DNA from: Verrucomicrobiota bacterium
Lineage (GTDB): Bacteria; Verrucomicrobiota; Verrucomicrobiia; Chthoniobacterales; UBA10450
Assembly (NCBI GenBank): GCA_003218785.1
Contig: QHOM01000128.1
Location: 1 to 16,940, forward strand
Direction of reading: 5' to 3'
Length of the DNA stretch: 16,940 bases
Part shown: positions 8,953 through 16,628 of the stretch, piece after piece
Layout: every line of letters starts with the position of its first letter
Position numbering within the stretch: the stretch's first letter is position 1
Notes under the pieces: generated by a model
Told to the model about the DNA's origin: nothing
The model's database searches: none
The model's input: only the letters and a program-made list of their open reading frames with translations
Position numbers and translations under genes: made by a program

Positions 8953-10521
8953 GTGGATTCGAAGGCTGCTGAAAAACATCGTGTCGCCTCTTCCGCCGCG
9001 GCGGACTGCGTCGAGATTCGCGGGGCGCGCCAGAATAATCTCAAGGGAATCGATGTCGATCTTCCGCTCGGCAAACTGACCGTTGTTACCGGCCCGAGCG
9101 GCAGCGGCAAATCGAGCCTGGCCTTCGAAACCATTTACGCCGAAGGCCAGCGTCGTTACGTCGAAACGTTCAGCCCCTACATGCGGCAGTTCCTCGACCG
9201 CATGGACAAGCCACGCGTGGACGACATTCGCGGTATCCCTCCTGCGATCGCAATCGAGCAGTCAAATCCGATCAAGAGCTCGCGCTCGACCGTCGGCACG
9301 ATGACGGAAATCAACGATTATTTGAAATTGCTCTGGCTACGGGTTACTCGCGCGTTCTGTCCGAGTTGCAGCCGCGAAATTCGCCCTGAAACCGCGCAGT
9401 CAATCGGTCATCAGGTGTTGCACGACTGCGTCGGGAAAACTGTTCTCGTCACTTTCTGGATTGCCGTTCCCCCGAAAACCGAGCCGCGCAAGTTTTTCGA
9501 ATTTCTCCAGCAACAGGGTTATCTCCGCCTATGGATCAACAATGAAATCGTGCGGGTGGATGCCGATCCAAAAACCAAACGCCTTGGCGCCCGCGTCCAG
9601 GTAATTCAGGATCGCATCGCAATCTCTGAGGAAAACCGCGCACGTCTGATCGAAGCGATCGAAACCGCCCTGCGATTTGGCAAAGGCCAAGTCAATGTGG
9701 TCATAATGGCTGTAGAGGCAGGCGTCTCGCCTGCAACCTCCAGGAAAGCGGCCGACACGGCCGCCACTACAGTTTCTGACCGTCCCTTCTCCACCGGCTG
9801 GCATTGCGCCCATTGCGATCTCGACATTCGCCCGCCCACAACGGGGCTTTTCAGTTTTAATAATCCACTCGGCGCGTGCCCGGAATGCCGCGGATTTGGT
9901 CGTACCATCGCAATTGATCTAAACAAGGCGATTCCAGATCGCAGCTTGAGCATCAAACAAGGCGTGGTGCGCGTTTTTCGCGGTGCCGAGTTCGGAGAAT
10001 CGCAGAAAGATTTGCTTCGAGCCTGCGCGCGCGAAGAGATCGATATCAATGTTCCCTTCGAGGAATTGCCGAAGGCCGACCAGGACTTCGTCATCGAAGG
10101 CGAGAAACAGTCAGGCGGTTATACAGAAGAGGAAGACGATCGGTGGTATGGCGTCCGCGGATTCTTTCGCTGGCTCGAAAGCAAGACTTACAAGATGCAT
10201 GTGCGCGTTTTGCTCAGCCGCTATCGAGCTTACGTAACCTGTCCCGGTTGCAAGGGCGGGCGATATCAACCTGAAGCGCTCAATTATGAAATTGTAGCGG
10301 CCGTCTATGACCGTCGAGACGGCGCTCGCACAGCGCCGCTACAGTTAACGCTTCCAGAATTTCAAGCGCTTTCGATTTCCGATGGGCGCGATTTGCTGAT
10401 GGCGATCGATATCCCGTCCAACGATTCGACCGCGCGAATGTTGCGCGACGAAATCTGTGCGCGCCTCAATTATCTCTGCGAAGTCGGGGTTGGCTATCTA
10501 ACACTGGATCGTCATGGATGA
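8953..10521 (+). CDS. uvrA: Double-length UvrA excinuclease subunit, first fragment (first ATPase, truncated before its signature motif)
   Basis: 522 residues covering most of the first ATPase module of a UvrA with four ATPase modules. It has the UvrA start motif IRGARQNNLKGIDVDLPLG (22-40), P-loop GPSGSGKSS (47-55), the EGQRRYVETFSPYMRQFLD block (64-82), and zinc-type cysteine pairs CPSC (136-139), CAHC, CPEC and CPGC. The end reads VGVGYLTLDR, after which the expected stretch with TLSGGE up to LYVLDEP is missing; instead the frame stops at 10519-10521. UvrA recognises DNA lesions with UvrB in nucleotide excision repair. GTG 8953 is the first start after an in-frame TAG at 8944. Two palindromic repeats lie in frame at 9710-9772 and 10293-10343. 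This fragment lacks its own Walker B and signature, so alone it is unlikely to work. Confidence 0.85.
   Translation: MDSKAAEKHRVASSAAADCVEIRGARQNNLKGIDVDLPLGKLTVVTGPSGSGKSSLAFETIYAEGQRRYVETFSPYMRQFLDRMDKPRVDDIRGIPPAIAIEQSNPIKSSRSTVGTMTEINDYLKLLWLRVTRAFCPSCSREIRPETAQSIGHQVLHDCVGKTVLVTFWIAVPPKTEPRKFFEFLQQQGYLRLWINNEIVRVDADPKTKRLGARVQVIQDRIAISEENRARLIEAIETALRFGKGQVNVVIMAVEAGVSPATSRKAADTAATTVSDRPFSTGWHCAHCDLDIRPPTTGLFSFNNPLGACPECRGFGRTIAIDLNKAIPDRSLSIKQGVVRVFRGAEFGESQKDLLRACAREEIDINVPFEELPKADQDFVIEGEKQSGGYTEEEDDRWYGVRGFFRWLESKTYKMHVRVLLSRYRAYVTCPGCKGGRYQPEALNYEIVAAVYDRRDGARTAPLQLTLPEFQALSISDGRDLLMAIDIPSNDSTARMLRDEICARLNYLCEVGVGYLTLDRHG
9710..9772. repeat. Palindromic repeat inserted in frame in uvrA (copy 1)
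   Basis: 63 bp bounded by CTGTAG and CTACAG. It contains two perfect 7-bp hairpins, GCAGGCG/CGCCTGC (9718-9734) and GCGGCCG/CGGCCGC (9748-9764). Exactly 21 codons long, it adds an Ala/Thr-rich stretch between KGQVNVVI and RPFSTGWHCAHC of the first ATPase. Its right half recurs at 5931-5955. Confidence 0.8.
10293..10343. repeat. Palindromic repeat inserted in frame in uvrA (copy 2)
   Basis: 51 bp with perfect 9-nt inverted ends TGTAGCGGC (10293-10301) and GCCGCTACA (10335-10343). Inside are CCGTCT/AGACGG and GGCGCT/AGCGCC stems, the same two-hairpin design as 9710-9772. It is 17 codons long and encodes VAAVYDRRDGARTAPLQ within the region after the CPGC zinc motif. Confidence 0.8.
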
Positions 10522-13500
10522 ACCGAGCATCGGTTTGCATCCGCGCGACGTTGGCCGGCTAGTGCGCGTGATGCACAACCTACGCGACAAAGGCAACACG
10601 CTGCTCGTGGTCGAGCATGAGGAACAAATCATTCGCGCGGTTGATAATCTTATCGACATCGGGCCGGGACGCGGCGAGCACGGCGGCGAATTGGTTTGGA
10701 ACGGATCGCTCGCCTCGTTTTTAGGTGCATCGCGTTCTCCGAACGCGTTGCCAACCACAATCGCGCAGCGATCAAATTTGAGCCGCGTTGCTACTTTCGA
10801 GATGGCATCGTCCTCGGAGAAGCCGATCCATCATTCACTAACGCGCGATTATCTCAGCGGTCACAAATCGATTACGGTCCCGAAATCGCGGAGAAGATCG
10901 ACGTCATTCATCAAGATCATCGGCGCGCGACAGCACAACCTCAAGAACATCGACGTCGATCTTCCGCTGGGCATTTTCACATGTGTCACCGGCGTCTCTG
11001 GTTCCGGAAAGTCCACGCTGATCCATGACGTGCTCTATCGGAATCTGCTGGTCGCGAAGGGGCAATCATCCGATCAGGAACCGGGTGCGTGCAAATCGAT
11101 CACCGGCGCGCATCGCATCCGTGACGTGGTCATGGTCGATCAAGCACCGCTGGCGCGCACGCCGCGGTCAACACCGCTTCTCTATCTCGGACTTTACGAT
11201 CGTGTTCGCGAATTGTTCGCCGCGCAGTCGGAAGCGATGTCGCAGGGACTTACCGCGAGCGCGTTCTCGTTTAACTCCGGCAGTGGACGCTGTGAACGCT
11301 GCTCAGGCACAGGCTATGAAAAAATCGAGATGCAATTTTTGAGCGATCTCTATGTGCGTTGCGCGGAATGCGAAGGCAAACGTTTTCAGCCGCACGTTCT
11401 AAAAGTTCAACTGCCGGTTAGTGTGCTCGGAGACGTTGGGCTTGGTTATCTGCAATTGGGTCAGCCGCTCAGCACGCTGTCTGGCGGTGAATCGCAGAGG
11501 CTAAAGCTGGTTGGCCATCTCGCACAAACGCATAACTCTCAACGTTCAACAAGAGGGGAATCAGCAGGTGATCTTTTCATTTTTGACGAGCCAACGACCG
11601 GTCTGCACTTCGACGATGTTGCGATGCTTTTGCGATTATTTCAGCGGCTGGTCGATCGTGGTCATTCCATCGTGGTGATTGAGCATAATGTCGAAGTGAT
11701 CAAGTGCGCTGATTGGATTGTCGATCTTGGCCCGGAAGCGGGTGACGCCGGCGGCGGGGTGGTCGCAACTGGAACCCCGGAGCAAATCGCGAAGGCGGAG
11801 AATTCGCACACGGGCAGATTCTTGCGACAGGTTCTTTCGAAATCTCCCAAAGCGCTGCATGTCATCCCGAGCCGCGGAGACGGCGAGGGACCTCACAAAA
11901 TACCGCGCGAGTCAGAGAGATCCTTCGCTTACGCTCACGATGACAACGTCGAGTTAGCGCGAGCCGCTGAAGAGGCTCCCCGTTTCCGCGTAAATGGAGC
12001 GAAGGCCGCGATCCAGGTCCACGGTGCACGCGAGCACAACCTGAAAAACATCGACGTCAAAATCCCGCGGGAGCAAATGGTGGTCATCACCGGCTTGAGC
12101 GGCTCGGGCAAATCGACTCTTGCGTTCGACATTCTGTTTGCGGAAGGACAGCGACGATTTCTCGACAGTATGTCGCCTTACGCGCGGCAGTTCGTCGAAC
12201 AACTCGAAAAACCCGATGTCGATCTCGTCGAGGGTCTGCCCCCGAGCGTCGCGATCGAGCAACGCGTTACGCGCGGCGGTGGCAAATCGACCGTCGCGAC
12301 AGTGACCGAAGTTTATCATTTCCTACGATTGCTCTTTGCGAAAACCGGAACGCAATTTTGCCCCAATTGCGATTTGCCCGTCGAAAAGCAGAGCGTCGCT
12401 GCGATCCTAAAACAGGTGGAATCAGCGGCGAAACGCGGGGTGCTCAAGGTGCTCGCGCCGCTCGTCAAAGCGCGCAAGGGTTTTCATACCGATGTTGCGC
12501 ACTGGGCTGAACGCCAGGGGTTCGAAACGCTTTATGTCGATGGAAAACTGATTCCCATTTCTCAATTTCGAAAACTGGAGCGTTTCAAAGAGCACACGAT
12601 TGACGTCGTCGTGGGCATGATCGATGCCAAGCGGATCTTGAAAGCGCGTAGTCTCACGGGGCGCGCACTGGAGATCGGTCGCGGCACCGCGCGCCTGCTC
12701 GACTCGAAAAATCGTCTGATCATCGTGAGCACTGAGATGAGTTGTCCCAACTGTGGCCGCGCCTTCGAGGAACTCGATCCGCGTTTGTTTTCCTTCAATT
12801 CGCCGCATGGTGCTTGTGAAGAATGCGGCGGGTTCGGTGAAATTTGGAATCGGGATCTGCAAACTGGCGCGGGCGACAACGGCGAGTCGGTTCTAGAGAA
12901 CGAACTGGCAGCCGAACGCGAGTCCGAGTGGATCGACGAAGAAGAAGCGCGCGAGTGCCCGAGTTGTCACGGCTCGCGCTTAAACGCGGTGGCGCGTCAC
13001 GTTCGTCTACAGGGATACGCGATCGACGATTTTACCGCGCTTTCGGCAAGCGAAGCCCGAAAGCTTATTGGGAAACTGCGGTTTCGCGGGACACAGAAAA
13101 CAGTCGCCGAAGAGTTGCTTCCAGAAATTCAACAGCGGTTGCGTTTCATGGAAAACGTCGGTCTCGGTTATCTTGCGCTTGGCCGTTCAGGGAAAACATT
13201 GAGCGGGGGCGAATCACAACGAATTCGTCTGGCGGCGCAACTTGGATCGAATCTACGCGGCGTGCTTTATGTGCTCGATGAGCCGACAATTGGGTTGCAT
13301 CCGCGCGATAATTTTCGGCTGCTCGACACGCTCGCTGCGCTGCGGAAGAAAGGAAACTCGCTCGTCATTGTCGAGCACGATGACGAGACGATGCGGCGCG
13401 CCGACCACGTTGTCGATCTTGGCCCGCGCGCAGGCGTGCATGGCGGGGAAGTCGTCGTCCAGGGAACCCTGCGCGATATCGAGCGTGCGAAAAACTCCGA

Positions 13501-14641
13501 GACGGGACGTTGTTTGAAAACGCCGCTTTGTCATCCCATTCGAAAATCGCGGCGAGCATTGCGCGATGTCGAAAACTGGATCGAAGTTCGCGGGGCTCGC
13601 GCGAACAATTTGAAAGATATCGATGTTCGCTTTCCGATCGGAAGACTTTCGGTCATCACCGGTATCTCCGGTTCAGGAAAATCGACATTAATGCACGAAG
13701 TGCTTTGGCCGGCGGTCCGCGACGAGTTGGAAAAGAGGAAGCGACCCGGTAACGGCAATTTTTTCAAGCTCTTTAGCGGCGCGGCGGAAATCGAAGCGGT
13801 TTACGAAGTCGATCAATCGCCGATTGGTAAAACGTCGCGTTCGACGCCGGGCACATACATCAAAGTATTCGACGAAATCCGAAATCTTTACGCGCAGCTG
13901 CCTGTCTCGCGCGTGCGCGGGTATTCGGCGAGTCGATTTTCGTTTAACGCGGAAGGCGGTCGTTGCGAAACCTGCAAGGGTCAGGGCGTGATCAAGCTGG
14001 AGATGAGTTTTCTGCCCCGCAGTTATGTGCCCTGCGAAGATTGCCGAAGCTGCCGTTACAACCCGCAGACGCTCGAGGTCCTCTATAATGAAAAATCGAT
14101 CGGCGACGTGATGGAAATGACAATCGAAGAAGCGGCACAGTTTTTTTCGGCGCATCCGAAAATTGCGCGACCGCTTTCCTTGCTGGTTGATACGGGGCTG
14201 GGTTATCTCAAACTTGGGCAGCCGAGTCCGACCTTGAGTGGCGGCGAAGCACAACGCCTGAAGCTCGTGACGCAACTAAAGCGGGGAGTCAATCGCGCGG
14301 CAAACGAGCGGATTCGGAAAATGCGTAAGCCGGACTCGACATTGTATTTGCTGGAGGAACCCACGATCGGCCTGCACATGGCGGACGTGGAACTGCTGCT
14401 CAAGGTGCTGCATCGCCTTGTGGACGAAGGCAACACAGTGATTGTAATCGAACACAATCTCAGCATTATCGCGGAAGCAGATTACATCGTCGACCTCGGC
14501 CCGGAAGCAGGCGCCGATGGAGGCCAGGTTGTAGCTGTTGGCACGCCGGAAGCAGTCGCCAAGAATCGCATCAGTCGAACCGCGCCATTCCTACGCAAGG
14601 TGTTGAGCTCGTCGCGCGCTAAGAAAACGTTGTCGGCCTGA
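10514..14641 (+). CDS. uvrA: Double-length UvrA excinuclease subunit, second fragment (end of ATPase 1 plus ATPases 2-4)
   Basis: 1375 residues. It resumes exactly at the Walker B/DEPSIGLHPRD of ATPase 1 (ATG 10514 overlaps the upstream stop as ATGGATGA). ATPase 2 has P-loop GVSGSGKST (~160-168), CERC/CAEC zinc motif, LSGGE (~322) and FDEPT (~358). ATPase 3 has P-loop GLSGSGKST (~527-535), CPNC motifs, LSGGE (~896) and LDEPT. ATPase 4 has GISGSGKST (~1050-1058), CETC/CEDC, LSGGE (~1241) and LLEEPT, with Glu replacing the usual Walker B Asp. ATPases 3 and 4 form a complete standard UvrA and could work alone. A palindromic repeat lies in frame at 11860-11945 in the linker between the two UvrA halves. 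ATPase 2 seems to lack about 28 residues between the zinc motif and DVGLGYL compared with ATPase 4. The coding region may be read by re-initiation at 10514, or the gene may be broken. Confidence 0.88.
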   Translation: MDEPSIGLHPRDVGRLVRVMHNLRDKGNTLLVVEHEEQIIRAVDNLIDIGPGRGEHGGELVWNGSLASFLGASRSPNALPTTIAQRSNLSRVATFEMASSSEKPIHHSLTRDYLSGHKSITVPKSRRRSTSFIKIIGARQHNLKNIDVDLPLGIFTCVTGVSGSGKSTLIHDVLYRNLLVAKGQSSDQEPGACKSITGAHRIRDVVMVDQAPLARTPRSTPLLYLGLYDRVRELFAAQSEAMSQGLTASAFSFNSGSGRCERCSGTGYEKIEMQFLSDLYVRCAECEGKRFQPHVLKVQLPVSVLGDVGLGYLQLGQPLSTLSGGESQRLKLVGHLAQTHNSQRSTRGESAGDLFIFDEPTTGLHFDDVAMLLRLFQRLVDRGHSIVVIEHNVEVIKCADWIVDLGPEAGDAGGGVVATGTPEQIAKAENSHTGRFLRQVLSKSPKALHVIPSRGDGEGPHKIPRESERSFAYAHDDNVELARAAEEAPRFRVNGAKAAIQVHGAREHNLKNIDVKIPREQMVVITGLSGSGKSTLAFDILFAEGQRRFLDSMSPYARQFVEQLEKPDVDLVEGLPPSVAIEQRVTRGGGKSTVATVTEVYHFLRLLFAKTGTQFCPNCDLPVEKQSVAAILKQVESAAKRGVLKVLAPLVKARKGFHTDVAHWAERQGFETLYVDGKLIPISQFRKLERFKEHTIDVVVGMIDAKRILKARSLTGRALEIGRGTARLLDSKNRLIIVSTEMSCPNCGRAFEELDPRLFSFNSPHGACEECGGFGEIWNRDLQTGAGDNGESVLENELAAERESEWIDEEEARECPSCHGSRLNAVARHVRLQGYAIDDFTALSASEARKLIGKLRFRGTQKTVAEELLPEIQQRLRFMENVGLGYLALGRSGKTLSGGESQRIRLAAQLGSNLRGVLYVLDEPTIGLHPRDNFRLLDTLAALRKKGNSLVIVEHDDETMRRADHVVDLGPRAGVHGGEVVVQGTLRDIERAKNSETGRCLKTPLCHPIRKSRRALRDVENWIEVRGARANNLKDIDVRFPIGRLSVITGISGSGKSTLMHEVLWPAVRDELEKRKRPGNGNFFKLFSGAAEIEAVYEVDQSPIGKTSRSTPGTYIKVFDEIRNLYAQLPVSRVRGYSASRFSFNAEGGRCETCKGQGVIKLEMSFLPRSYVPCEDCRSCRYNPQTLEVLYNEKSIGDVMEMTIEEAAQFFSAHPKIARPLSLLVDTGLGYLKLGQPSPTLSGGEAQRLKLVTQLKRGVNRAANERIRKMRKPDSTLYLLEEPTIGLHMADVELLLKVLHRLVDEGNTVIVIEHNLSIIAEADYIVDLGPEAGADGGQVVAVGTPEAVAKNRISRTAPFLRKVLSSSRAKKTLSA
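11860..11945. repeat. Palindromic repeat of the GTCATCCCGAGC type, inside uvrA (copy A)
   Basis: 86 bp with inverted ends TGTCATC (11860-11866) and GATGACA (11939-11945), and inner arms GCGAGGGACCTC / GAGATCCTTCGC that match at 10 of 12 positions when inverted. It is translated as VIPSRGDGEG...SFAYAHDDN, a peptide seen when this kind of genomic repeat is read through. It lies in the linker between the two UvrA halves. The copy at 15739-15825 has nearly the same length and layout. Confidence 0.75.
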
Positions 14642-14670
14642 TCCCGCAACGGAGTGAGAACAACCTGGCA

Positions 14671-14691
14671 TTGGGTGACTGATTCACCCAA
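14671..14691. terminator. Possible terminator hairpin after uvrA
   Basis: TTGGGTGA (14671-14678) pairs perfectly with TCACCCAA (14684-14691) around a 5-nt loop, 29 nt after the uvrA stop and about 110 nt before lgt. No T-run follows, so a standard intrinsic terminator is uncertain. Confidence 0.4.
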
Positions 14692-14799
14692 CAGGGGTCG
14701 AAGTCTCCCTTAATGATGAGATCCTTTACTCTTTTCGCGGCTCGGGATGCCACGCGTTTTGATTGCTCGTATCCGTAAGATCGCTAAGAATCCCCGCCT

Positions 14800-15735
14800 G
14801 TGCTCGCTTATTATTTGCACGATCTCAATCCGCTTATTTTTCGAATTTACGATAATGTCGGGCCGCGCTGGTACGGGCTGGCTTATGTGCTCGCTTTTAT
14901 CTCCAGCTATCTCCTTTTCTTCTGGCTCGCCAAGCGCGGGTTTGCCGATCTGCCCGCGGAGCGAGTCGGCGACTTCATCACTGGCTGCGCGCTTTTCGGT
15001 GTGATCATCGGTGGTCGGCTCGGTTACGTCTTTTTCTACAAACCCGAAATGCTGCGCGAGCCGTTGTCGATCTTGCGAGTGTGGGAAGGCGGAATGGCGA
15101 GCCACGGCGGGATGCTTGGGCTGTTGCTCTTCACTTTTTACTACTCGCACCGGCACAAAGTCTCATGGACGAACCTGGGCGATAATCTGGTTGTAACTGC
15201 GCCGATTGGTTTGTTCTTTGGCCGCTGCGCCAATTTCATCAACGGAGAACTTTATGGACGCATCACAAATCTTCCGTGGGCGATGCAATTTCCAAAGGAG
15301 TTGCTCGATCATCCCGCGGAAGCAGATCGCGCCATCGCGACGTGCGCGCAAATCGATCCATCGTTGACTACGCCGGACGCGATCATCGGCGCGGTGTATC
15401 GCCAGCCAAAAGTCGCGACCGCTTTGCGCTCGATCTTGACGCCGCGCCATCCATCGCAGCTCTACGAGGCATTTTTCGAAGGGATCGTTTTGTTCGCCGT
15501 TCTGTGGTTCGTGCGCACGCGCACACGCCAGCCAAACGGAGTGTTGACAGGACTGTTTTTTGTCTTGTACGCGATTTTTCGGATCGTGATCGAATATTTC
15601 CGCGAACCCGACGCGGCGTTGATAGGCCCGTTCACGCGCGGCCAGTTCTTTTCGTTCTTCTTGATTGCGATCGGGATTGGATTTATCGCGTTCGCTAAAA
15701 CGCAGCCGACCTATCCGAAGAAGGTGCGCTTGTAG
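14800..15735 (+). CDS. lgt: Prolipoprotein diacylglyceryl transferase
   Basis: 311 residues with about seven hydrophobic segments. It transfers diacylglycerol from phosphatidylglycerol to the lipobox cysteine of prolipoproteins in the inner membrane, the first step of lipoprotein maturation. The Lgt signature GRCANFINGELYGR is at 141-154 (Arg142 equivalent to the essential Arg143 of E. coli), WEGGMASHGG at 95-104 includes the conserved His102, HPSQLYE is at 217-223 and IEYFREPD at 264-271. The segment at ~165-210 between the signature and HPSQLYE is longer than in E. coli and hydrophilic, probably a periplasmic loop. GTG 14800 is chosen because the N-terminal MLAYYLHDLNPLIF matches family starts. 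It follows uvrA by 158 nt and precedes the Tol/Exb pair. Confidence 0.96.
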   Translation: MLAYYLHDLNPLIFRIYDNVGPRWYGLAYVLAFISSYLLFFWLAKRGFADLPAERVGDFITGCALFGVIIGGRLGYVFFYKPEMLREPLSILRVWEGGMASHGGMLGLLLFTFYYSHRHKVSWTNLGDNLVVTAPIGLFFGRCANFINGELYGRITNLPWAMQFPKELLDHPAEADRAIATCAQIDPSLTTPDAIIGAVYRQPKVATALRSILTPRHPSQLYEAFFEGIVLFAVLWFVRTRTRQPNGVLTGLFFVLYAIFRIVIEYFREPDAALIGPFTRGQFFSFFLIAIGIGFIAFAKTQPTYPKKVRL

Positions 15736-15738
15736 CAT

Positions 15739-15825
15739 TTGTCGGGTCGAGCGAAGTCGAGACATCTCTCATTGTTAAACAGTAAGAGGTTTCTCCACTC
15801 CGCTACGCTTTGGTCGAAATGACAA
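15739..15825. repeat. Palindromic repeat of the GTCATCCCGAGC type, between lgt and the TolQ/ExbB gene (copy B)
   Basis: 87 bp with ends TTGTC and GACAA; arms GTCGAGCGAAGTCGAGACAT and the inverse of TTTCTCCACTCCGCTACGCT share an imperfect palindrome. It starts 4 nt after the lgt stop. Its right end contains the TTG (15810) and ATG (15819) that would extend the next gene upstream. Confidence 0.7.
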
Positions 15826-15872
15826 GTGGCGTTTCTGCGAAACGGCGCTATTACTTATGCAGTGACGCGGAG

Positions 15873-16628
15873 ATGCTCATTGCGACATTCTTAGCGGCCG
15901 GCGGTCTCCTTTTTGCGTTCGATCACGCGACGATCGCAGGAAAGCTCGTCCTCTCTCTTCTCGCCGTCGCCTCAATCTTCAGTTGGTCAATCATGATCAC
16001 GAAATTGCGCGTCATCCGCTTCGCGCGGCGACAGAACGCCCGGTTCCTCGCCGCTTTTCGGCAAGATCGACAACCGCTGCGCTTGTTTGAGAAGAACGCG
16101 CGATTCCCGGGATCGCCCGTGTTTAATGTGTATCGCGCCGGTTGCGAGGAAATGACGTTTCATCTTCTCGGTTCGCCGGAAGTGGACGACACCTTTCGCG
16201 CGCGACTTGAGATCGCTGATAAAATTTCGCCGGCGCAAATGGGTGCGGTGAACGCTGCCATGGAGCGAGCCGTGGGCGAGACGGCGCTTGCACTTGAATC
16301 GCAAATGATTTTGCTCGCCACAGCGGTGAGCGGTTCGCCCTTTCTCGGATTACTCGGCACAGTCTGGGGCGTGATGGATGCTTTTACGGGCGTTGCCGAA
16401 GCTGGCGCGCCGAATCTTGCGTCGATGGCGCCCGGCGTTTCCGGTGCGCTCATCACGACGGTGACCGCGCTATGCGTCGCCATCCCGGCCATGTTCGGTT
16501 ACAATTTTCTGATCACCAGCATTCGCGGCGTCATCGTTGAAATGGACAACTTTGCCGCCGAACTCGCATCCGAGTTTGAGCACAAATACGTCGATCACGG
16601 CTCGCGGGAATCCGTCTTTCGCAAATGA
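15873..16628 (+). CDS. MotA/TolQ/ExbB-family proton channel protein
   Basis: 251 residues from ATG 15873. Three hydrophobic stretches fit the TolQ/ExbB topology: one at the N-terminus (LAAGGLLFAF onward to SIFSWSIMI), then ALESQMILLATAV with SGSPFLGLLGTVWGVMDAF, the family hallmark, and a last one at GALITTVTALCVAIPAMFGYNFLI. It forms an inner-membrane proton channel with the TolR/ExbD partner, energising outer-membrane processes. Frames starting at TTG 15810 or ATG 15819 would add 21 or 18 residues, part of them encoded by the palindromic repeat; the extension MTSGVSAKRRYYLCSDAE does not resemble family N-termini. Its stop overlaps the next gene by 4 nt (ATGA). Whether it is TolQ or ExbB cannot be settled without the downstream genes. 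Confidence 0.9.
   Translation: MLIATFLAAGGLLFAFDHATIAGKLVLSLLAVASIFSWSIMITKLRVIRFARRQNARFLAAFRQDRQPLRLFEKNARFPGSPVFNVYRAGCEEMTFHLLGSPEVDDTFRARLEIADKISPAQMGAVNAAMERAVGETALALESQMILLATAVSGSPFLGLLGTVWGVMDAFTGVAEAGAPNLASMAPGVSGALITTVTALCVAIPAMFGYNFLITSIRGVIVEMDNFAAELASEFEHKYVDHGSRESVFRK

Noticed and set aside
13688..14275. A 195-residue minus-strand open frame
   Set aside because: It is antisense to the fourth UvrA ATPase; basic, low-complexity composition typical of shadow frames.
8783..15825. Repeats as a CRISPR array
   Set aside because: The repeats are dispersed, differ in sequence, are not evenly spaced, and no cas genes are present.
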